Made by a program: the position numbers and the translations under genes | Source: Bryobacterales bacterium | Lineage (GTDB): Bacteria > Acidobacteriota > Terriglobia > Bryobacterales > Bryobacteraceae | Reading direction: 5' to 3' | DNA: 64,000 nt | Assembly (NCBI GenBank): GCA_016789905.1 | Contig: JAEUQC010000063.1 | Coordinates: 62,001-126,000 of the forward strand | Notes under the pieces: model-generated | What the model was told of the DNA's origin: nothing | The model's input: the letters and a program-made list of their open reading frames with translations, nothing else | Databases searched by the model: none | In this document: one piece after another, positions 52,930-59,932 of the stretch | How the letters are laid out: each line of letters opens with the position of its first letter | Numbering within the stretch: position 1 is the first letter of the stretch

Positions 52930-54152
52930 ACAGACGAGCGTTTCTCGGCGGCGCGGCGTTTCCCTTTGTGGCGCGGAATACGGTTCTCGGCGCCAATGAC
53001 CGGATCCATGTTGGGTTCGTGGGAGTTGGCCGGCGGGCTTCGTACTTGATTAAGCATGAGGATTTTGGGGACGGGCGCATCACCGCTGTTGCCGATTGCT
53101 CGCCGTTGGCCCTGGAAAACGCGGTGGGTATTCTTCCCGATGGGAAGAACTGGGCAAAGTTCAGCGATTATCGCGAGATGTTCGCCAAACAGAAACTGGA
53201 CGCCGTGTTTGTCGAAACCACCACCCATGCACGGGCGCGGATTGCGATGCAGGCGATGGAGGCTGGGCTGGATGTGTATGCCGAGAAGCCGTTGACGCTG
53301 ACGGTGCAGGAAGGCCAGGCGCTGGTGCGATCGGCCCGGCACTACAAGCGCGTGCTGCAAGTGGGAACGCAGCAGCGCTCCATGCCGGTCAATATGTATG
53401 CCAGTAAGTTAGTGGCCGATGGGAAGTTAGGGAAGATTGCGAAAGTCATCATTTGTAACTTCCTGGCTCCGGCAACATGGACGCCCCAGCCGGCCGAGGC
53501 GATGCCGGAGGGTTTGAATTGGGACGAGTGGTGCAACCAGACGGAACTGCGGCCCTATCATAGCCAGTTACACAGGAACTGGCCAAAGTGGCGGGACTAC
53601 GATGGAGGGGGGCAGTCCTGGGGCGTCTCTGGCTGGGGAACGCATTCGCTTGATCAGGTGCAGGCGGCGCTGGGAACGTCGTTAACCGGACCGGAGGAAA
53701 TTGTCCTGTCCGGGCCGAATGGGGAAGTGGAGTTGCGCTACGCCAACGGGACCGTGGTGAGCCTGGAGCAGGACATTATCAAGGATCACCAGCAATTGGG
53801 CGGTATATTCATCGGGACGAAGGGGAAGATGCAGATCCTCAGGGGCGACTTCCTGTGTGAGGATCGTCCGGAGTTTAAGAAGGAATCGCCGGACGTCATC
53901 AAAGAAGGGCCCGGTGAAAACACGCCGCATATTCGGAACTTCCTGCAATGCGTGCGCAGCCGGAAGCGGCCGAACGCTGATGTGGAAATTGCCCACCGTT
54001 CCACCACGGTGTGCCACCTGGTGAACATTGCGCGGGAACTTGGACGGACGCTGGCGTGGGACCCCAAGGCGGAGCGCTTTCCGAAGGATGAGGAAGCCAA
54101 CGGGCTGCTGGAACGGCCGCGGCGGGCAGGCTACGAACTGCCGAAGGTGTAA
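52926..54152 (+). CDS. Gfo/Idh/MocA family oxidoreductase, Tat-exported
   Basis: 408 residues. The leader MNRRAFLGGAAFPFVARN is twin-arginine-like. Rossmann domain IHVGFVGVGRRASYLI, then VFVETTTHARARIAMQAMEAGLDVYAEKPLTL with the EKP motif conserved in this family, then a C-terminal sheet domain. Members oxidise or reduce sugars with NAD(P), some at C3, matching the DUF1080 neighbour that could hydrolyse the 3-keto product. Export of the NAD-binding enzyme implies a tightly bound cofactor, as in glucose-fructose oxidoreductase. Confidence 0.87.
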   Translation: MNRRAFLGGAAFPFVARNTVLGANDRIHVGFVGVGRRASYLIKHEDFGDGRITAVADCSPLALENAVGILPDGKNWAKFSDYREMFAKQKLDAVFVETTTHARARIAMQAMEAGLDVYAEKPLTLTVQEGQALVRSARHYKRVLQVGTQQRSMPVNMYASKLVADGKLGKIAKVIICNFLAPATWTPQPAEAMPEGLNWDEWCNQTELRPYHSQLHRNWPKWRDYDGGGQSWGVSGWGTHSLDQVQAALGTSLTGPEEIVLSGPNGEVELRYANGTVVSLEQDIIKDHQQLGGIFIGTKGKMQILRGDFLCEDRPEFKKESPDVIKEGPGENTPHIRNFLQCVRSRKRPNADVEIAHRSTTVCHLVNIARELGRTLAWDPKAERFPKDEEANGLLERPRRAGYELPKV

Positions 54153-54183
54153 CAAGTATTTTTCCCCCGGCTTGATACAAAAT

Positions 54184-54237
54184 CACCCTACTCGGCACTA
54201 CTCAACTAACGGCGCCCGCGGTTTCGCCGATAGGGTG
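54184..54237. promoter_or_regulatory. imperfect 12-bp stem before the diaminobutyrate genes
   Basis: CACCCTA (54184-54190), one bulged C and TCGGC pair exactly with GCCGA-TAGGGTG (54226-54237) around a 29-nt GC-rich loop. TACAAA at 54177-54182 could be the -10. This may be a leader structure or attenuator for the aminotransferase gene starting at 54285. No T-run follows, so it is not a plain terminator. Confidence 0.45.
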
Positions 54238-54284
54238 CTGAGGCTCGCAAAGCGGGCCCGGATCGTTGAGGGAACCACTACACT

Positions 54285-55640
54285 ATGGCTGCTTGTCTGC
54301 CGTCCACCGCGTATTTAGACCGCCAGGCGGAAACCGAATCAAATGCAAGAACCTATCCGCGAAAACTGCCATTGGCGATCCGGCGCGGCGAAGGGCTCTA
54401 CGTCATCGACGTTGATGGCCGGCGGTATATGGACTGCCTTTGCGGGGCGGGCACGCTGGCGTTGGGACACAATCACCCGGCGGTAGTGGCGGCGCTTCGC
54501 GAACACCTGGACGCCGGGTACCCGCTGCATACGCTGGACCTAACGACCCCCGTGAAGCACCAGTTTGTGGACGAACTACTCTCGACGTTGCCGTCCCATT
54601 TCGCAAACGGCGCGCGGATCCAGTTCTGTTCGCCCTCCGGTTCCGACGCGGTTGAAGCAGCCATCAAGCTGGTGAAGACGGCCACGGGCCGCCAAGGGAT
54701 CGTCGCCTTTCAGGGTGGCTACCACGGGCAAACGCACGGAGCGCTGGCGCTGATGGGCAACCTGGGGCCAAAGGTTCCGGGCCTGATGCCCGATGTGCAC
54801 TTCCAGCCATTTCCGTATTCCTACCGGTGCCCGATGGGGAAGAGCAAATGCGGAGACTGCACGTGCGGCGGGTTCACGCGGAACGCGTTGACCGATCCGG
54901 AAGGCGGCATGTTGCGCCCGGCGGGAATGATTCTGGAAGTCGTGCAGGGCGAAGGCGGGGCGATTCCGTCGAACGCGGGTTGGCTGGGAGAGATACGGAG
55001 CATCGCCAATGACCGTAAGATTCCTTTGATTTTTGACGAGGTGCAAACCGGCTGGGGCCGCACCGGGAAGATGTACGCCTTTGAGCACGCGGGCGTGCTG
55101 CCGGACGTTCTTGTGTTATCGAAGGCGATTGGCGGCGGACTGCCGCTGGCCGTCATTGTGTACCGGGAAGAATTGGACGTATGGAAGCCGGGGGCGCACG
55201 CGGGCACATTCCGCGGAAACCAGTTAGCCATGGCGGCCGGGTTGGCGACGCTTCGCCATATTCGAGAGAATGACGTTTTGGGAAATGTGGAGGCGATGAG
55301 CGAGAGGTTCACCAGAAGGCTGCGCGACCTGCAGAATGACCACCCCTTTATTGGCGATGTGCGCGGGCGTGGGCTGATGCTGGGCATGGAGATTGTAGAC
55401 CCGGACGGCGCCGACGCCATGGGACGGCCGTTGGGAGACGGCGCCACTGCGCGGAAGCTGCAGGCGGCTTGCTTCGCTGATGGGCTAATGGTGGAGCTAG
55501 GCGGGCGGAACGGCGCGGTGATGCGATTGTTGCCGCCCCTCAACATCACGGCGGGGCAGGTGGACGATGTTTGCGCGGTGATCGGCCGGGCCTGTCATGC
55601 GGTGGCGCGGCAGGTAGAGTCCGAGCGGATTCATGCCTGA
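54285..55640 (+). CDS. dat: diaminobutyrate-2-oxoglutarate aminotransferase-like (class III)
   Basis: 451 residues, a class III PLP aminotransferase. GAGTLALGHNHPAV and HTLDLTTPVK form the substrate gate; VLSKAIGGGLPLAV contains the PLP Lys; FRGNQLAMAAG follows. Length and motif set resemble DABA aminotransferases, which make L-2,4-diaminobutyrate from aspartate semialdehyde. An inserted Cys cluster (CPMGKSKCGDCTC near residues 182-194) is uncommon. It overlaps the decarboxylase gene by 8 bp, which supports the DABA assignment. Confidence 0.8.
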   Translation: MAACLPSTAYLDRQAETESNARTYPRKLPLAIRRGEGLYVIDVDGRRYMDCLCGAGTLALGHNHPAVVAALREHLDAGYPLHTLDLTTPVKHQFVDELLSTLPSHFANGARIQFCSPSGSDAVEAAIKLVKTATGRQGIVAFQGGYHGQTHGALALMGNLGPKVPGLMPDVHFQPFPYSYRCPMGKSKCGDCTCGGFTRNALTDPEGGMLRPAGMILEVVQGEGGAIPSNAGWLGEIRSIANDRKIPLIFDEVQTGWGRTGKMYAFEHAGVLPDVLVLSKAIGGGLPLAVIVYREELDVWKPGAHAGTFRGNQLAMAAGLATLRHIRENDVLGNVEAMSERFTRRLRDLQNDHPFIGDVRGRGLMLGMEIVDPDGADAMGRPLGDGATARKLQAACFADGLMVELGGRNGAVMRLLPPLNITAGQVDDVCAVIGRACHAVARQVESERIHA

Positions 55641-57081
55641 AATCGAACCGTTCGGCGCGGAGTTTTTCGGCTCGGGAGGATATGGACGCTGGCTTGCACT
55701 TGCCGAACAGGTGTTGGCGGAAGCGCCGCGTGCGCAGGCCTATTCCGGCGCCACGCCGGAATCGCTGGCCGAATTGCTGGACGGTGAAATCTGCCCGGAG
55801 CGGGGAATTGGCATGGCCGCATTGCGGCAGCGGCTTGCGTCCATAACAGCGAACTCCATTCAGCCCTGGCACCCGCGAACGGCGGCGCATTTGCACACGC
55901 CGGTGCTGTTGCCGGCCCTGGCGGCCGAAGCGGTGCTGGCGGCGCTGAACCAATCGATGGACTCGTTTGACCAGGCTCCGGCGGCCTCGGTGCTGGAACA
56001 AAAAGTGCTCCATTGGCTCTGCCGGCTGGCTGGGCTGCCACAGGCGGCCGGCGGCACGTTTACGGCCGGCGGTACGCAATCGAACTACATGGGGCTGTTG
56101 CTGGCGCGCGACCATTTTCTGAAGCGGGAAATGGGTTGGGATGCGCGGGAGATGGGGCTGCCGCCGGATGCGGGCCGGATGCGTTTTCTTTGTTCGGAGG
56201 TGGCGCATTTCAGCGTGGAGAAATCGGCCATCCAACTCGGCCTGGGCTTGCGCGCGGTGGTGAAGGTGCCCTGCGACGACGGGTTCCGAATGCGGACGGA
56301 GGCTTTGCGTGCGACGATCGCCGCGCTGCGGGCCGAGGGGCTCTGGCCGGCCGTCGTGGTGGCGACCGCGGGGACAACCGATTTCGGTTCGATTGATCCG
56401 CTGGCCGAGATCGCCGGCATCGCCAAGGACGAAGGTCTGTGGCTACACGTGGACGCGGCTTACGGCGGGGCGCTGTTGCTAACTCAAAAGCACGCGGGAA
56501 GACTGGCGGGCGTGGAGCGCGCCGATTCAGTGACAATGGATTTTCACAAGGCATTTTTCCAGCCCATCAGTTGCAGCGCGTTCCTGCTGGCCGATGAGCG
56601 GCGATTCGAAACGATTCGTGTGTATGCCGATTACTTGAACACCGAGAGCCGGGAGGCGGAGGGCATTCCGGATCTCGTAACGCGCAGTGTGCTGACCACA
56701 CGGCGCTTCGATGCGCTGAAGCTGTGGGTGAGCCTGCAGGTGCTGGGCCGCGCACGGTTCGGCGCGATGGTGGAGAAACTGGTTATGCTGGCGGAATCAG
56801 CCGCGGACTGGATTGACGCGCATCCGGCGCTGGAACTGCTGGCGCGGCCAGAGTTCGGCGCCGTCGTGTTCCGCTTCCGGGCCGGAATGAATGAGGAGAT
56901 TCCACGAGTGTTGTTTGAACAAGGGCGGGCGGTGATCGGGCATACGGTGGTGCGCGGCGCACCGTGCATGAAGCTGACATTGTGCAACCCGGTGACGGAG
57001 CCGGCTGATCTGCATGAACTCCTTTGCGCCATTGTCCAATGCGGTGAGGCGTTGACGGCGGCGGCAAGTGTGGCCGATTAG
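55633..57081 (+). CDS. ddc: group II PLP decarboxylase, probable L-2,4-diaminobutyrate decarboxylase
   Basis: 482 residues. GGTFTAGGTQSNYMGLLLAR, FLCSEVAHFSVEKSA and WLHVDAAYGGALLL are the PLP-binding segments; DSVTMDFHKAFFQPISCSAFLL contains the Schiff-base Lys. The length and motif order are those of the aromatic/diaminobutyrate decarboxylase group. Next to a DABA aminotransferase it most likely yields 1,3-diaminopropane. Aromatic amino-acid decarboxylase is the alternative. 1-bp gap to the SMR-like gene. Confidence 0.83.
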   Translation: MPEIEPFGAEFFGSGGYGRWLALAEQVLAEAPRAQAYSGATPESLAELLDGEICPERGIGMAALRQRLASITANSIQPWHPRTAAHLHTPVLLPALAAEAVLAALNQSMDSFDQAPAASVLEQKVLHWLCRLAGLPQAAGGTFTAGGTQSNYMGLLLARDHFLKREMGWDAREMGLPPDAGRMRFLCSEVAHFSVEKSAIQLGLGLRAVVKVPCDDGFRMRTEALRATIAALRAEGLWPAVVVATAGTTDFGSIDPLAEIAGIAKDEGLWLHVDAAYGGALLLTQKHAGRLAGVERADSVTMDFHKAFFQPISCSAFLLADERRFETIRVYADYLNTESREAEGIPDLVTRSVLTTRRFDALKLWVSLQVLGRARFGAMVEKLVMLAESAADWIDAHPALELLARPEFGAVVFRFRAGMNEEIPRVLFEQGRAVIGHTVVRGAPCMKLTLCNPVTEPADLHELLCAIVQCGEALTAAASVAD

Positions 57082-57082
57082 C

Positions 57083-57403
57083 ATGGGCGCCATACCCTCC
57101 CTCTATTTGCTAGTCGCCGCGGCCCTGGCCTACACGGCGGGCGGCGTCTTCATGAAACACTCTGAGGGGCTCACGCGGTTGGCGCCGTCGTTCGCCGTCG
57201 GTATTCTGTTCCTGTTCGGCGCGGCGTGCCAGGCGCTCGCCATGCGGAAGGAAGAGCTTTCGGTTTCCTACGTCTTTGTGCTGGGTTTGGAGTCGGTGCT
57301 CGCGTTCGGCTTCGGCGTCGTTTTTTTTGGGGAAGCGGCCACGGTGACACGCGTGGCCGCGGTAGGCTTGATCACCCTGGGAATTGTGTTGCTGCACCAG
57401 TAA
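57083..57403 (+). CDS. SMR-like small membrane transporter lacking the canonical Glu
   Basis: 106 residues with four hydrophobic helices. It aligns by eye to EmrE: LYLLVAAALAYTAGGVFMKHSEGLTRLAPS matches the first helix and loop. The essential Glu of EmrE helix 1 (Glu14) is replaced by Tyr17, while an acidic residue appears in helix 3 (Glu70, where EmrE has Gly). The start at 57083 is 1 bp after the decarboxylase stop, so it may export the diamine product. Proton coupling by the usual Glu pair is not possible. Confidence 0.72.
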   Translation: MGAIPSLYLLVAAALAYTAGGVFMKHSEGLTRLAPSFAVGILFLFGAACQALAMRKEELSVSYVFVLGLESVLAFGFGVVFFGEAATVTRVAAVGLITLGIVLLHQ

Positions 57404-57422
57404 GTTGTGGCAGGATATTCGT

Positions 57423-58550
57423 ATGCCGCAACACCAGGATGCCAAAGTCTATTCGCCCGGGCAGGTGACGTTTCCGGAGATTTCGCACGAGACATTCACC
57501 TATCCAGGGGACGAAGAGGCGCTGGCGGCACTGAAGGCGGTGCCTGGCGCCGGCCCGCTGCTGACGTGGCTGCAGGAAAACTTCACCGAGCAAATTACCT
57601 ACCTCACCAATAACGAACAGATGATTCGCGCCAGCGCCGAGAGCTTTCCTTCGCTCCACGCGCTCACCGTTCGTTGCTGCGAGATTCTGTCGTGCCCGGT
57701 ACCGGAACTGTACATCACCACGAACCCGGTGCTGAACGCCTACACCGCGGGCCAGCGGCGGACATGTATCGTGCTGCACAGCGGATTGATTGAGACGTTG
57801 ACGCCGGACGAGTTGTGCTTTGTCATCGGCCATGAAATCGGGCACATCAAAAGCGCGCACGGCCTCTATCGGCAATTAGGCGACCTGCTCATCCGGTATT
57901 GGGATTTGCTCGCGTCGGTAGTGCCGATACCGGGGCTCGGTCTGCTGCGGGTGCCTCTGCTGATTGCGTATTGGGAGTGGTACCGCCGGGCGGAGTTCAC
58001 TTGTGACCGGGCGGCGCTATTGTGCGTGCAGGACCTCGATGTCAGCCTGCGCGCGTTGGCGAAACTTGCAGGAACCGTGAAGGGCTACGAGAGCGAAGTG
58101 AATCTGGAGGCGGTGATCAAGCAGGTGGAAGCCCGGCGTGATGTGAACAAACTCGTCCTGCTCGTATCGATTCTGGAAAACGCCGCCAACACGCATCCGT
58201 TCATTCCTGTTCGATTGAAGACGCTCCGGGAATATGCCAGTAGCGAGGAGTGCCGGCGTGTATTGGCGGGCGACTATAAGCGAGACGCGCTGGGCCTTCA
58301 CGAGGGCGGCGAGCGGCTGAAATGCGCCTGCGGCACGCTGGTGAATGTGAAGCTTTCCTTCTGCCCGCAGTGCGGCCGCCCGGTGAACGCGCCGGCCCTG
58401 AACTCCGGCTGCCCGCAATGCCAAACGGCGCTCCCGCCAGGTACCCGGTTCTGCCCGAAGTGCGGGGCGAAGCAGGCGGCGGCGGAAGCGCCGGAGGCCT
58501 CAGCGATCGATCAGTGGAAGAACACGGCTTCGAGCTTTTTCAAACGCTGA
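57423..58550 (+). CDS. M48-family metallopeptidase with two zinc ribbons
   Basis: 375 residues from the ATG at 57423. HEIGHIKSAH is the HExxH zinc-peptidase motif; RAEFTCDRAALLC downstream provides the third ligand (E in ExxxCDR). Two helices between them are hydrophobic (SVVPIPGLGLLRVPLLIAYW), suggesting membrane association. The last ~100 residues hold two Cys4 zinc ribbons: CACGTLVNVKLSFCPQCG and CPQCQTALPPGTRFCPKCG. A short acidic tail ends the chain. It starts 19 bp after the SMR-like gene and may share its transcript. Confidence 0.85.
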   Translation: MPQHQDAKVYSPGQVTFPEISHETFTYPGDEEALAALKAVPGAGPLLTWLQENFTEQITYLTNNEQMIRASAESFPSLHALTVRCCEILSCPVPELYITTNPVLNAYTAGQRRTCIVLHSGLIETLTPDELCFVIGHEIGHIKSAHGLYRQLGDLLIRYWDLLASVVPIPGLGLLRVPLLIAYWEWYRRAEFTCDRAALLCVQDLDVSLRALAKLAGTVKGYESEVNLEAVIKQVEARRDVNKLVLLVSILENAANTHPFIPVRLKTLREYASSEECRRVLAGDYKRDALGLHEGGERLKCACGTLVNVKLSFCPQCGRPVNAPALNSGCPQCQTALPPGTRFCPKCGAKQAAAEAPEASAIDQWKNTASSFFKR

Positions 58551-58910
58551 TCAGGAAGCCGAGCGCTTCAACGTCAGCGCGACGTCGTTGTCGCGCATCT
58601 TGTAGTTGAGCTTGATGGAATCGCCTTCCACCTTGCCGGTGTAGTTTGTCTTGAATTCCATGTCGTTGAACTTGCGCGTGACTGTGAAGGAGAGGTTGTC
58701 TCCGTCGATTTTGCCGTTTTCGATGGGCGTGTCTCCATTGCGGCCGGAGACGGTGCCGGTGAGGGTGGCGCCGTCGGCCTTGAACGACATGTTCACGTCG
58801 CGCGAGCCGTTCGGGGTTTCAATCTTGCCGGCCCACTTGCCAGTGATATCGGCGGCGAACATGGTGGCGGCCATGGCAAGCGCACCAAGAGTTGTGATGA
58901 GTTTCTTCAT
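58551..58910 (-). CDS. small exported beta-rich protein of unknown function
   Basis: 119 residues from the ATG at 58910 with AAAGGAG 9 nt upstream; longer frame upstream rejected. Signal peptide MKKLITTLGALAMAATMFAADI. The chain reads like a lipocalin-type sheet (GKWAGKIETPNGSRDVNMSF, GATLTGTVSGRNGDTPIENGKIDGDNLSFTV). I have the impression that similar proteins are frequent in Acidobacteria. Its stop directly abuts the M48 gene stop on the other strand (0 bp). Confidence 0.72.
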   Translation of the reverse strand: MKKLITTLGALAMAATMFAADITGKWAGKIETPNGSRDVNMSFKADGATLTGTVSGRNGDTPIENGKIDGDNLSFTVTRKFNDMEFKTNYTGKVEGDSIKLNYKMRDNDVALTLKRSAS

Positions 58911-59032
58911 TTGGATTACTCCTTTGGCCCCAAGTATACGCGACTGGAAGGCACAAAAACCTGAGGAAATCATGAAGATTTCTTTGCCGTCAGCCCATCG
59001 CAGGTTGTCGGGTCTGATAGAATCCGAAGGCC

Positions 59033-59929
59033 ATGAATCGCCGCCGATTTCTTGCCGCCACCGCCGCCGCGCCGGCTTTCGCGCAGACCATGTACGCCCC
59101 CAAGGGGCAGGCCGCCGTTTACACCGGCCCGCACAAACCGCACACAAAGTTGAGCGATTTGAAGGCCAGGCACAAAGGCCAGAAAACATGGCGCGAAGTC
59201 ATTGTCGACGACAAGCATTTACACAGCGAGTATCTCTTTTTGCCGCCCGGGCACAAGCACCCGAAGGCGATGCATCCCGACACGCGCGCCTGGTGGGTGG
59301 TGATGGAAGGAGAAGTGCGCTTCACCTTCGAAACGCAGGAACCATTCGTCGCTCGAAAAGGTTCCATGGTCCAGGTGCCCTACCAGACGCTCTTCGAATA
59401 TGAAGTAGTGGGCACGCAACCGGCGCTGGTATTTGAGACCAACATTGCCGGCGCCAAAACGCTCTACGCCGATGCCAAGGATGTGCAAGCCACGCCGGGC
59501 GTGGAGTGGATTCCCGTGGATGTACGGGCAAGAGAAATTGGCAAGTGGGCGCGCGGAAACAAACCCCACACGACCTATGACGAGTTAGCGGCCAAGCTGG
59601 AAAAGGGCGAACTGAAGGGCACCTTGCGCGTGGTGGAGGATGACCGTGGAACGGCAAACTTTATCTATGGCTACAACAGCAAACTGCCGCCGCTCGACGT
59701 CAAGGTGCGCGGCCACTATCACCCGGAAGGCGCCGAGTATTGGCTCATCATGTCCGGCCAGATTCGGTATCCGATTGAAAAGGTCGGCGTGATTATTGCC
59801 GAGGCCGGGGACGTTGTTTACGTGCCGGCCTACACCTGGCACGCGCCGCGTTGGTGGGGCGACGGTCCGTCGTGCCGGCTGGCGATGAACGGATTCCCAT
59901 ACATCGCGCACCTGTTCGATCCTCACTAA
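59033..59929 (+). CDS. double-cupin protein with Tat leader
   Basis: 298 residues. Leader MNRRRFLAATAAAPAFAQT. Two cupin barrels: the first near residues 60-130 with HKHPKAMHPDTRAWWVVMEGEVRF, the second near 215-285 with RGHYHPEGAEYWLIMSGQIRYP and VPAYTWHAP, both retaining His/Glu metal ligands. Bicupins of this sort are oxygenases, isomerases or binding proteins. TAGAAT ends 9 nt before the ATG. Its stop is 3 bp from the convergent PQQ dehydrogenase stop. Confidence 0.82.
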   Translation: MNRRRFLAATAAAPAFAQTMYAPKGQAAVYTGPHKPHTKLSDLKARHKGQKTWREVIVDDKHLHSEYLFLPPGHKHPKAMHPDTRAWWVVMEGEVRFTFETQEPFVARKGSMVQVPYQTLFEYEVVGTQPALVFETNIAGAKTLYADAKDVQATPGVEWIPVDVRAREIGKWARGNKPHTTYDELAAKLEKGELKGTLRVVEDDRGTANFIYGYNSKLPPLDVKVRGHYHPEGAEYWLIMSGQIRYPIEKVGVIIAEAGDVVYVPAYTWHAPRWWGDGPSCRLAMNGFPYIAHLFDPH

Positions 59930-59932
59930 CAG

